Origin: Tetrapyrgos nigripes
Taxonomy: Eukaryota; Basidiomycota; Agaricomycetes; Agaricales; Campanellaceae
Reading direction: 5' to 3'
DNA: 64,000 nt
NCBI GenBank assembly: GCA_013368315.1
Contig: JAACJM010000036.1
Span: forward strand, 248,001 to 312,000
The notes below the pieces were generated by a model. The model was given only the letters and a program-made list of their open reading frames with translations. It did not search any database and had not been told where the DNA came from. Both the position numbers and the translations under genes were made by a program. Of the stretch, positions 10,860-21,676 are shown one piece after another (the first letter of the stretch is position 1; each line of letters begins with the position of its first letter).

Positions 10860-12680
10860 CGGGATGGGATAGGATAGGATAAGCCGGCACTACGGACCCA
10901 TGAGGAGCGGGAAGCAAGGACAATCGGATGCGGAACTTGAACATCCGAAACAACATACTACAGAAATAGGGGCTACGTACAAGCTACGTGTCTAATTAAA
11001 ATCTACGGGCTTCCAAGCTCGCCATCAAGACATGAGAATCGACCCAACTCGGATCTTCGTCAAGGAATTGCTTGCGCTATAGAAAGTGCGGAAGGGTACC
11101 TGATAGAATGTTATATACTTGAAGGTACATATCTGGAGAGCCTGCAGACACTTATTGTCATCGCCGACTCGTCCCAGTAGGGGAAAGAGCAGCACAATAT
11201 CTTTAATCGAGCGGCCTTCTCGTTTGAATGAGCAAATTTTCTATCATTTTGCACGAATATTGAAGAAGAGGCGACCAAATCGTAAATCACGCCAGCAGCT
11301 GGAGTTAATAGCTTACAAGCGCACGTAAGACCTCGAGTATAATGTCGAGTCCGCAGGTATAGAGAATCCCAGAGGCAGCCACTTTTCGAAGGATCACCAT
11401 GATGCCATGGTGATAATGTGGTTGAGACTTGACTTGGCAGTTCTATCCAGATAACGAATTTCTCTTAGCGTGTAGTTGTAACGTGGCGAGCCCTGCAAGG
11501 CCCTGCAGGGAAGTTTCAATGGACTTGGTCGCCCAAACTACTTAAAGGCCGTTAGATAGATATGACATCCCTAAAATGCCCTCGGAAACACGTGCGGTTT
11601 TATGAATTATGAGGCCGTTCCATGACCGACGTCATGCGAATCGCGTGTTTGCAACTTGAACAAGGTACTAACCGAGGATGTAAAGCTGCCTCTTGGAGAC
11701 GATACATACTCGAAGCTCAGCGCGACTGAAGTTATGCAGTTTCAGATCATTGATTCGACGTATCTAAGAGCTATAGGTAGAGCGGCAAGAGGTGGGTTCA
11801 ATGTGTGGCAAGAGGTGGGTTTAGTGATTTTTTCTAGGCACTCCTCGCTATGGGTTAGAGGCATTGAAATTTGAGGCCGACATGGGGATTTTTGTAATCT
11901 CCTCTAGGCAGACTGATGAATACATACTATGTACCGTAGTATGTATATGATGTCTTTACTCTCCAGTGATCTCCGACTAAAATTCACATCTCAGCCAATC
12001 AGCTATCTTCAATACTTGCTTCGACCCCACACAGCAGAAGAAAGAGCCGATTTCAAAAGGGCGATGTGGTGTTCCAGCAAGAAGGCAGAGGATATTTCAC
12101 GGAACAGGCTACACAGCGTATGTAATTCGCCATTCTCTAACTCTACACCAAAAGCATACTAATGCACATGAGAGACCAGACTTACTCGTTGGAGATTTGA
12201 GGAAGATGTTTGGTAAAAGGGACCTGTTTATGGGATTGTTACTGGGAAGACTGGGTAAGTGCCGAGGTCGAAGAGCCAAGCTGTGATGCATGCGATGTTT
12301 GGTTCAGCGTCAGTAAAAATTGGTAGTGTACTTAAATCATAAATGAGCCTCTCATGCATGTAGGAAGTATTTCCACTTCCTAGCTTCACTTTACTTCCCT
12401 TTCTTCATTTCCTGTATCTGTATGTTGGCTACTTTAGTTTGCTGTCACTTTTCGATGCTTGTATTCACTCACGGATAGTACTTGGAGTTCACTTTAAGAT
12501 CATAGGAGTTCGCGAGAGAAGGCATGAATTCGGGAGATATCAAAAACATAAGTTTGGGAGAGATCACTGGGTGTGAGTTTGCGGGAGATGAAAAGGTGTA
12601 AAATCTGGTTAATTTGAGCGAAATCTGCCTGACTTTCGTTGATTTTTGTTCGAATAATTTTGTCCAGTTTATAACAGCAT
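10860..12680. other. Outer part of left duplication arm, no intact gene
   Basis: Blocks at about 11080-11400, 11440-11660 and 11690-11870 match the right arm in inverted order (about 22030-21720, 20165-19960 and 19950-19790). A short GGGATAGGATAGGATA run lies at about 10866-10880. From about 11900 to 12680 I see no homology to other parts of the window except TAGGCAGACTGATGA, which is also found at about 9677. No gene is supported. Confidence 0.5.
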
Positions 12681-12978
12681 AGGAGAAGGAGAATAAGAGC
12701 ATGCTGATTACGAGTCCTTATTTATAGGACGAGCCAGGAACATACATCCTTTTCTGTCGACACGGCAGACTCGGCACCATGCACCTCCGCAAATTCTCTG
12801 TCAAGCTTTCGTCGAGGAACCAGTGCAGACCAGTGTCTAGCTTGGGGCCCAACCTGACGGTTCTATGGGTGGCGGAGACACCATAAGCGATTATCGATTA
12901 TCGATTATTTATTGCCTATATACAGAAAAACAGGCAACGAATTTACCCGTTTTGGACTTACCGCCGTCTATTGAAAGT

Positions 12979-12986
12979 CTACTCTT
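12979..12986 (+). other. Empty insertion site of the 3.1-kb transposon
   Basis: Single CTACTCTT between sequences that, in the first copy, lie either side of 720-3855. It is the pre-insertion state of that locus. Confidence 0.85.
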
Positions 12987-13498
12987 TACCTCTAGCTTGC
13001 CTCTAACTCTAACCACCACCTTCGTTTCAATCCCCTTCACCTTTATCTTCCTTTAATCACTCTTTTTCCTCTTATATGATTTCAACACCAGTGCTTCCGA
13101 GTCCGAATCCCACATCTGAAATGCCGGAAGAGTCGACGGAAATTCAGCGGTCATTCGTTCTATGAGCCGGTTTTGGATGTATGCTGCAGACTCCTCAAAG
13201 TCTGGTTCCCTAGGATTTCCTCATGATATTAAATTTTTCTACCCGGATTATTGCATTCCGATTTTGTCTTTTGGTCTGGGCTGCAAGCTGTCACACCCAA
13301 ATTCCTCGCCAAATGCAGCCTGAGGCCGCATTGTCCATGTATCATGGTCAAAGCACGCTGGCCATTGCGGGAAGTGAGCCCGGAAAAATTCTCATTGTTG
13401 TGATGTTGAGTCTTATTCAAGGGCCTGGCAAGATGATCTGATGGTTTCTACTTATTAACGCCTACTACAAACCACGCAGGTGCGTTGCTGGCTTAGAG

Positions 13499-13796
13499 AT
13501 GACTCATTTGGTCCAGGCTCAAGATATGCGCCAGAAGTATCATATCCACGCACTGGATATCAACGAAGATACCACGGATCCAGCCGACTGGTGGAAAGTA
13601 AGTAGTACATATCACAGATCAACTCGTTGATTTTATGACTGTATTGATTGATTACTGGTACCAGTCTTATGTGTACGATTCCGTCTCAAAGACCCTTGCA
13701 TGGGTCGAGGTGTTGTTAGTGACACTGGAGCAACTATTCAGGTCAAAATCGGCCATTACTCGAGAATTGGCACTTATCTTCGTGACACACATGTAA
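13499..13796 (+). CDS. Small two-exon hypothetical gene, copy B
   Basis: Duplicate of 4294-4591. The ATG, the DPADWWK end of exon 1, the GTAAGT donor, the TACTGGTACCAG acceptor, the SYVYDSVSKTLAWVEVLL start of exon 2 and the TAA are all kept. Differences are few and do not break the frame. About 150 bp upstream this copy has roughly 60 bp (about 13336-13420) not present in copy A. Function unknown; the low divergence means conservation is weak evidence for selection. Confidence 0.35.
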
Positions 13797-14425
13797 AAGT
13801 TCAAGGAGAAAATATATAGCCCATGATTCGATCATTGATGAATTTCAGTTTGCAGGTAGGTAAGTACCCCATTTTCTGCAATGAAGAACCCGTTTAGAAG
13901 TTTTGTCTAGGCAATCCTCGCTAGGCATTTCGGCCGATATGGGGATGTTTACGTGAAAATTTGCTTCCGAATTGTGTAAATGTCCCCGCAACAACAGCCA
14001 CACTTCCTTATGTTGAGCACGTAGTTCTGAATGCGATAGGTACAACGCACTACACCGAGATCCGAACCACCGTAAACTGGCACAATGTCGTGTATGCTAT
14101 GCATTTCGGTGTCATTACAGAGATGAAAGAACTCGTACACGAGGAGATGGGAATGCGTATCTATACAATGAGGATGAAAGGGAATAAATGCTGTATGATG
14201 TTCTCCACACCCGTAAGCCCGTACACCCGCACAGAGTACACATCATCTTTGAATCGAGCAACTCAGAAAGAAAGACAAGAGCAGGAAGTGAAGCGACGAT
14301 AGCAGAACTACGATAGCACAAGTAACAGCACTGACAGAAAGCGGGAGAAAAGCTGGAAAGCATGAAAGATTATCTAAAAGAAGGAAAATTTGGTACATTA
14401 ATTACATTTTCGAATATTTCCTCGG

Positions 14426-14478
14426 TCAGTTTTTGGGGTGATGAAGCAAATCCCAGACCGCGTCGAACTCCATTTGGC
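14426..14478 (-). other. Possible alternative last exon of family copy 3
   Basis: Counterpart of 5230-5285: acceptor CTTCAAG, then GQMEFDAVWDLLHHPKN and TGA. It is shorter by one codon through an in-frame deletion, so the frame survives. Confidence 0.4.
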
Positions 14479-14581
14479 CTTGAAGGAAGTGAATTAGGAG
14501 GAGAGGACTCGAATTTCACTGCGGAATTTGGAGGTTGAGCTCACCTTGGGGCTTTGGCAAAAAACTGGAAAGCATGAAGAA

Positions 14582-16150
14582 TTAATGAAGCAACTCCTGG
14601 TATGTTGCATCGAATGGTGCCACAAGTTTGGTCCTGTTGGGAATTACATGGCTTTTTGACCGATGGCGGCGAACCTTCTGCATGAGCTGATGTAGTGAGT
14701 CATGGGGAGATTGATCCGCACTACGACCACCGTCTCCCAGACATAATTTGAGGACCTCGTGGTGCCAGTGTTCGAGTCTTAGGTCTTGAAGTTCTTCGTC
14801 GTTGTAACCAAGACTGCGACAGGCGGCAACCACTTGCTCCAGTTGTTGAAGATTCAGGCCTTGAAGGCGCATCAGGAAGCCCATTACATTGACGGAATCG
14901 GAGCTTGAGCTCACCTTCGAGTGGGTTTACTGCACCTGCAGTATTGAACGAGTCGGTATTGTTCGATATGGTGTTGCGGGAATTGGTTTGGTTTGAGTTT
15001 TCATTGTGAGAATACGCTGTAATGCCGCCAGCGGCATTTAGGTTGAAAGGTACGCTCTGGGCAAAAGGATTGTTTCTTGCCCTCGCGCCAGTGATTGCTG
15101 CATTGAATTTGAGAATTCGCCCGGGCGATATCTCAGGTTAGTACGCACCTGAAATAGGGTTCTGATCGATACTAACCCCGTTGAAAGCTCTGACATTACC
15201 CTCTATGCGATTATCGGAGTCAAAGTGGTTGGAGTCGACGTTGTACGACCATACGGTGCTACCGCCCTTCTGTTGCGCGTTGAGTAACCGGCTGTTGTGG
15301 CTAGTCGTTGACTGGTGGCGATTCCTGTTGTAACGATGGCTTTCTGTGCCGTTTGCCTGATTCCCAAAATTCTGGTAGGTGTTGGTCGAGCCGACAGGGA
15401 ACCGTTCTATTCAAGACGTACGTACGTCCGGGGAGGGGAGGGGGGGGGGGGGATTATATCAGCACTTTGACAAAGTAGTCGAACAATGATACCTCACCTC
15501 GAGCCGTCGCGTTAAAAGAGTCCCTGTTATTCAAGATAGTGTTACCGGAACTGGCGAGATTTGAGTTGCGGTTGTGGGAATAGTACGATCCCGAAGTAAA
15601 GTTTGTAGGTACGTGGTTGGGAAAAGGTCTGGCGTCAGATCCTGACCAAATTTCAGTATTCAAAGCTTACGGCGGGATAAGAGAGAAACAATCATATTAC
15701 GTACCGAAGGCCGACATAACCTGCTGGACAGTTGTCCCATTGAATGAGTCAACGTTCCCCTCGACGCAATTATTGGAATCCCAATGGTTGGAACCAATGT
15801 TGTTCGAGAACACAGAAGTAACATTTTTGGTTTGGTAGGAGTCTGTCGTCGTGCTGTTATTGTGGCTTGTAGAGACGTGTTGGCTACCATGTATAGTGTT
15901 ATAAACCACCTGAATATCAGAGCGATCGTGGTTGTTGTTGATATTCCCGAAAGTGTTATATGCAGGCGGATCTCTCGGCTGCTCAACAGGGGATTGTGTC
16001 CGGTCTTGGTGACTCATTTCTCTATCTTGCTGACGACGAGGGTTGGACGTCTGCATAGCGTTGTAGTTGTATTGGAACTGGATTCACAAATCAGAGATGA
16101 GTCTAGCAAGCGAGAGTCGCAGAGAACCTTTGACCAACCTGAGCAGACAT
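14582..16150 (-). CDS. Asn/Ser-rich family protein, copy 3 (multi-exon)
   Basis: The start ATG is at 16148-16150. As in copy 2, exon 1 codes MSAQ only, then FQYNYNAMQTSNPRRQQDRE. Further exons carry HDRSDIQVVYNTIHGSQHVS, NNIGSNHWDSNNCVEGNVDS, NHVPTNFTSGSYYSHNRNSN and VWSYNVDSNHFDSDNRIEGN. The last exon ends FDATYQELLH at 14582. The protein is very rich in Asn, Ser, Thr and Gln, with paired short repeats and no recognisable domain, signal peptide or membrane segment. It lies in the middle duplication, upstream of the monooxygenase gene and on the same strand, but no functional link is shown. A poly-G run near 15437-15452 falls in an intron. Copies 2 and 3 are more alike than either is to copy 4. 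Confidence 0.55.
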
Positions 16151-16690
16151 GGTCAAAAGCGAGGAATGTGATTGAAGACGGTAGAAGTTGCGGATGTAGG
16201 GAAGTAGCTGAAGACGATGAGTGTCTGTCTTCCCCCATCTTTGAGTGTGCTCCGATTTTATCCTTCGTCTGGCTAGCTATTCAGTCCCTTTGGACCCTTT
16301 GGAACAGAGACCCTGAAAGCGACTTCATGCCTACTCATCCGCGTTGTGATGATCATCGAGACAAAGCAACAATCCTCCCCAACTTTGATGGAGCTAACAT
16401 CTATTTATTTCAACAGCACGAAGTTCATTAAGAGCGGAGCTTTCCGATGCCGCTACCGCGTTAGGCTCTTGGAGACGACATCGGTATTCGGAGTTGGTAT
16501 GAAGCTCAGCGCGACAGAAGTTATGCGGTTTCAGACCATAGAATCGACGTATCGAGATTCATAGAAGCCACGACAATACTCGATGTGTTTGCACCAGTAA
16601 TCCTGCTCACATACACCAATTCAATGTGACCCACATCTCAACGTCCATTGAATGAAAAACACTGTACCGAGTTCCATGTGTTACTTGTCA

Positions 16691-17665
16691 TCAAGTAAGA
16701 ACAAACCCTTCATAGCCCTTCTCCGCGACTTCCACACAAATATGATCATAGTTCTGCACCCCTCCAGTCCAGTTCAACGGTTCAACGGCCTTTCCTGGTA
16801 TGTTACTGCCCAAATACCAGTTGGTATGAATGGTTTTCAACCACAGACCCTTGGCACTGAGGTCGTGCACTCTCTTCCGCCAGTCCTGCTCAGATTGAGG
16901 GTCGGCCTCGATACGAGTGAGGTTGTTTTCCATCATGTACTTGACGCAGTTGACGATCCAGTCGCCTTGGATCTCCTGTAAGAGGAATGGAAGGATACAA
17001 GAACGCCATAGTTAGCAAATGAGTACGTGATGTTCCCATGAGGTTAGCCATACCAGACACGTCGGGCCATTACAAAAAGCCGTAGGACCCTGAGGCCCGT
17101 ACATGAAAAACATATTCGGGAAACCCGTAGAGGTCATTCCCAAATAAGAATACACCCCAGGCTTCCACTTCTCCGCAATAGTCCCTCCATCCACTCCCTT
17201 GATATCTATCTGCGTAATCCCACCCGTCAAACTATCAAATCCCGTCGCCAGAACAATCACATCCAACTCGTGTTCTTCATAGTCCCCATCTTTACCCGTC
17301 CGAATTCCCCTTGGTGTCACCTCAACGATAGGGCTTTCCTCCAAATCCACCAACGTCACATTGGGTTGATTAAATACTTCGTAATAACGCTGCTCGAGAC
17401 AAGGTCGTTTAATGCCGAATGGATGAGGTGGGATTGTTGGAGCGAGTTTCTCTTGCATTCTAGGATCTACCAGTCGTTCCCGGACTTTATCCCTCCAAAA
17501 CGCGTAGACTTGATCGTTGGCTTCTTGATTTGTGCGTAGGTCGTTGTAATTGCCAGTGGAAAAACGAAAACCGCCTTGGGCCCATAGTTCTTCGAGGTGG
17601 ATGAGACGTTCTTCTGGTGTAGCTTCGAGAGCACTTTTCGGGTATCTGTCGTAGTAGTAGCCCGC

Positions 17666-17713
<48 letters not shown>

Positions 17714-18574
17714 CAGAAAACAGCTCAGGTAAGGACCAGCATGCAAATCATTAGTCAGGCACGTACTGTTTGTCTGTCGCCTTCGTTTGTAAAGCGTCGG
17801 ATACAACTTCTTCCTCCTCGTTTGCTCTTCCTTATCCAACTTGGCCTGCCTCATTGGTATAGTCATATTCGGGGTGCGTTGAAAAACCGTCAAATGTCCA
17901 ACTTCAGGTCCAATTTCCTGAATAACTTGAACCCCACTAGCACCTGTACCCACTACTCCAACGCGCTTTCCACGTAAATCAACACCTGACTGAGGCCAGC
18001 GAGATGTATGGTGACAGATGCCTTGGAAGGAGGCGAGGCCTTTGATAGATGGTATGTAGGTTTTGGCTGCGAAGCCAACGCAGAGAGCGAGGAATCGTGC
18101 TCGTACTCGCACTGGAGTCGTCGTTGGCGTCTCATCGGCAGAGTTTGTGCAGTCCTCAGCTTCAACAACCCACTCCCTCTTCTCTTCATCCCACCTCGCA
18201 CCCACGACCCTCGTATTGAACCTTATATCCTTCCTAACATTCCACTTTTCATCAACATGCTCGAAATATTCCCTCAACTCCTTCCAATCAGGGAACTTTT
18301 CCGTCCAAGTCCAATCTTTCCAAAGCTCTGGTAGAGAGTATTCGTAATTAGGTACGTCAGAATCGACTCGTGCGCCGGGGTAACAGTTCCAATACCAGAC
18401 TCCCCCGAGGTCAGGTGCAGCATCGAGGATTTGGACTCGGTAGCCGAGGTTGCGGTAGTGGTACAATTGATAGAGACCGCCAAAGCCGCAGCCGACGATA
18501 AGGACATCTAGGAGCGAATCTGATGAGGGACCGAAGGCAGAAGTTGAGGGATGCCCGTTGGGAATGGAGGCCAT
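16691..18574 (-). CDS. Baeyer-Villiger-type flavin monooxygenase
   Basis: Three exons (18574-17767, 17664-17054, 16975-16691) give a 567-residue protein, the usual length for class B flavoprotein monooxygenases acting on ketones. An FAD-binding GCGFGG lies at about residues 28-33, followed by LGGVWYWNCYPGARVDSDVP. The Baeyer-Villiger fingerprint FxGxxxHTxRWP is present as FQGICHHTSRWP. A second Rossmann motif, GTGASG, serves NADPH, and ATGFDSLTGG is typical of the C-terminal half. Expected role: NADPH- and O2-dependent conversion of a ketone to an ester or lactone, or a related oxygenation; the substrate is unknown. The start follows a 5' region without upstream coding. Intron 1 contains a long CT microsatellite. 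The gene is intact and lies between duplication arms. Confidence 0.9.
17665..17766 (-). repeat. Intron 1 of the monooxygenase with CT microsatellite
   Basis: A 102-nt intron with GTACGT donor and TAG acceptor. About 45 nt of uninterrupted CT (plus-strand AG, about 17667-17711) run straight into the acceptor and form the polypyrimidine tract. The intron length is a multiple of three and has no in-frame stop, so retention would insert 34 residues containing a Ser-Leu run. Confidence 0.8.
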
Positions 18575-19790
18575 GATGGATTAATGATGAGATGGGTCTT
18601 TAAATGGTGCAAGACCTTCTACATGGTGTGAGAAGGAGAAGGAGATACGGGTGTTCCGGTGTATAGGTCTTGTGGCCATGTATGACGGGTTGATTGGACG
18701 CCTACGCATGATGGCACCCATTCCTCCGACTTCTTCTACCTCCATCGAGGTCAACGCTGGTGGATTTCTGGCCTTCTAATTAACGGGGATCAGTAGCGGA
18801 TTTGTTATGGGGCAAGAAATCGACTTACCTGTGTCCTAACCTAATGGCATTGGTAATGACAAGTACTCGGGTATACTTGGCCTTCAAGTTCGATAAGAAG
18901 AATATTAATACCTGAATGACGTTTTCGGTGCACTGGCTCCTTTAGAAGTCTTCGCTTTCCTTGTCAAGACGTGTCAAATCCGACCAGAATCCGACGTTCA
19001 CTTGCTTGGTTCCATTCTAGTGTGCTTCAAGGTGAAGTGAGGCGAAAAGTCGTAATGGAAGTTATGGTGGAAGATGAGGGCAGAGATGGGGACACAAACG
19101 AGGCGGCCTAACAGAACGAGAGGATAGGCGACCCGGGGCCATCTCGAGGTGTCATTACACCAGTCCATCTATCAACTCAAATGAGAAAGTTGTGGAAGAA
19201 CAGGAAAGCTACTAATCCACCAGAATGACCGTTTTACTCTTGAAAACATCAATCATTGGAGTAGTACTAGATACTGAAGGCTGGGGTGTATTGCACGTTC
19301 CATTCGTTGTAGGCATAGCCTCAGAGCCTGTGGTGATATGTGGACGGTGGACGGTGGTTGAAGGTGGACGCGCTGTAGTTGAGAAAGTTGGACCTGGTTG
19401 TCAGCAGACAGTGGAGAGCAAAGTTTTACTTCGACCAATGCCGCGTATGCTGGGACATGATAGACAGGTGTTTAGGCCATCACAGCCGAGAGAAGTCGCG
19501 AGCCGACTCTACGAAGACATCCAGAACGTCCAGGAAGGAAATTCTGGTAGAACGTGAAAGTGGTAGAACAACAAAAGGTGCGCACTCTGTACGCGGCACA
19601 TTCTCAGGCACTAGTCCTAAGCCTTACTCAAGATGCGCAGAGCATCAAAGGGATCGAGGACAATATATTATATACATGTAGCCGTTCCAACTTCCTACAC
19701 CTGGCACAGAACCAAACATTGCATGCATCACAACTTGGCCCACTCCGCTCCTACCCAGTCTTTCCAGTAACAATCCCATAAACTACAAAT
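18575..19790. other. Intergenic, nothing certain
   Basis: Between the monooxygenase and the right duplication arm. A Thr/Pro/Ser-rich minus-strand frame around 19230-19390 (TTARPPSTTVHRPHITTG...) is interrupted upstream by a stop and cannot be tied to a gene. The sequence just upstream of 18574 is the likely monooxygenase promoter, but no motif could be assigned. Confidence 0.4.
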
Positions 19791-20204
19791 GCCTCTAATC
19801 CATAGCGAGTAGTGCCTAGAACAAATCACTAAAGCCACCTCTTGCCAACCCATTTGCAACTTGGCGCTCCACCTATAGCTCTTGAATCTCGATACGACTC
19901 AAAACTGCATAACTTCAGTCGCGCCGAACTTCAAGTATGTATATCGTCCCGATATCGTCTCCAAGAGGCATCCGATCCTCGGTTACCCGTTGCAAACACG
20001 CGATTTCCATGTGGAAAATGACGTCTGTCATGGAACGGATATAATGTTTCCGAGAGCATTTTAGGAATGATATCTATAATGGCCTTCAAGTAGTTTGGGC
20101 CACTAAGTCCATTGAAACTTCCCTGCAGGGCTCGCCACGTTACAAATAAACGGTAAGAGAAATCTGGACGGTTTCTGATAGAACTGACCACACTCAAACC
20201 ACAC

Positions 20205-21676
20205 TACAGTCAACTCTCTCTTAAGGCACATCAGTAAAACGGCAAACCGGCTTTTTGCAACTTTTACGTGACTTTTTCGGATCCGCGCCATACTTTCAAA
20301 ACACAGGCCCGATCGCTTTTGAAAGCTACCTTCTGCTTTTGAAAGTCACTGGAAAAGCTGCTGAAAAGGTGCAGGGAAAGCTGCTAAATAGGATTAGTAA
20401 AACCACCTCCTCATACCTTAGATTTCTATTAGTAGTGCATTAAAAGGGATATCATTTTAGTCACTGTAAAATATGTACATGGAATGAAAGTGCTATGGTA
20501 CTATAGACGGGGCCCTTCCCTCAACCACTGCTGCGTACAATTCAGATGTCGCAGTGTACCGTCAACCAATGAAAGCGGATCCCATTGTCCTGAATGTACA
20601 CAGCAGGTTAGGTTCCAATATCGCGTCGTGGAGAACAAGCTGACTTACCAAATGAATATGCCTCTTCAAAAGATATCCTACGCCTGAAGGAGGAAGATCT
20701 CTGCGTTAGTAATAATTACAGTAAAAAAAAGTGTAAAAGAAACGCACCACAAACTGTCCTTTCAAGGATTAAACTACCTCAGTATGCAGCACAGCGGAAT
20801 AGCGGGGACAAGTCAGACATGTTGAAGGACTAGAAAATGTAAAGCACGCACCTATCCGTTCCTATCTCTCCACTGACACATCGCAAATATTCGGGTGAGC
20901 TGGGAGCTGCGCTAGGACAACAAAGCATTTAGTGCGGTAAGAAAGACTTTTAGACACAACAAACGTACCGTCAAAAAAGCGCTGAAGGGTGATGAGGATG
21001 AGTGCAGTGACGCGCAATCGCAAAGTCAACACAACATGTGACCGCAGCTATACAGTTGACCGGCATTTACCGGAGCTGCGGCTGCATCAAAATTTCGTCC
21101 ATAGAGAGGCTCGAGTCCCTCTAAGCGTCCCTCAGCTTCCTCCCGCCTCTTCCCTCAGGCTGTGTTCCTGCATGTAAGTGGATTAAGCAAAGTGTGTATG
21201 TACCAAATCTCAGAGAGTTTCCCCAGACAGTACAATACCAGACGGGAGAATTAATACATATACGTACTTGACTCGAGTCTATTTTACCCATTTGGTGTAG
21301 AAAGTGAGATCCTCCAGAAAAGCTCGGGAAAAGCTGGCAAAAGTTGTTGAAAAGTAGGTGCCATTCGGAAAAAAGTAAAAGGCGGGAAAAGGCTTCCGGA
21401 AGAAAGTAGAAGTCGGAAAAAGCTTCCATCAAAAAAGTCGATCAAAAGTCTTGATGGGAAAAAGTTACCGAAAGCTCCGAAAAGTGGGGGAAAGTCGATT
21501 TGCCGTTTTACTGATGCATACCCCAGATAATGCATACTCTCTCATAGGGCATACCTTTTGGCCGTGACGAAAACCCACTTTCCCTGCCAAAATGCACTCT
21601 CGAAAGGCATACTCTCTCATAAGGCATACCTTTTGGCCGTGACCGAGGAGTATGCCTTAAGAGAGAGTTGACTGTA
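20205..21676. mobile_element. pogo/Fot1-like non-autonomous DNA transposon
   Basis: Perfect inverted ends: CAGTCAACTCTCTCTTAAGG at 20207 and its reverse complement ending at 21674, 22 bp identical within a TA-flanked insertion (TA at 20205-20206 and 21675-21676). A second inner inverted pair, CATCAGTAAAACGGCAAA (20229-20246) and its complement (21498-21515), lies 24 bp in on the left but about 160 bp in on the right. The extra right-hand sequence consists of two subterminal copies of a unit containing CATACTCTCTCAT and CATACCTTTTGGCCGTGA. The interior has GAAAAGC-rich low-complexity sequence near both ends and no transposase frame. TA target and CAGT-type ends fit the Tc1/mariner-pogo superfamily. 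The homologous place in the left arm (about 11405-11425) has no element. Confidence 0.8.
21517..21650 (-). repeat. Subterminal tandem repeats of the pogo-like element
   Basis: Two copies of a unit with GCATACTCTCTCAT, AGGGCATACC or AAGGCATACC, and TTTTGGCCGTGA, at about 21531-21572 and 21606-21642. They resemble the terminal repeat (GCCTTAAGAGAGAG) and appear only at the right end. Confidence 0.7.

Larger units (their letters stand above)
12690..16560. repeat. Direct segmental duplication, middle copy
   Basis: It repeats, in the same orientation, about 400-719 joined directly to 3864-7250: the tandem CGATTATC run, the small spliced gene, the intergenic block and the Asn/Ser-rich gene. It lacks the 3.1-kb transposon. 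Its right end (about 16470-16560, CTCTTGGAGACGA...) matches about 11690-11770 of the left unit. The material corresponding to about 7250-11690 is missing, so the copy carries a large internal deletion. Divergence is low but includes small indels. Confidence 0.8.

Noticed and set aside
17012..18574. Uninterrupted 520-residue monooxygenase frame with a Ser-Leu run
   Set aside because: The Ser-Leu run is the CT microsatellite of a retained intron; canonical splice sites remove it, and the true C-terminus is in a further exon at 16691-16975.
19225..19557. 110-residue plus-strand frame
   Set aside because: No recognised motif; the opposite strand has an equally plausible Thr/Pro-rich frame with a stop upstream. 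Evidence is too weak either way.
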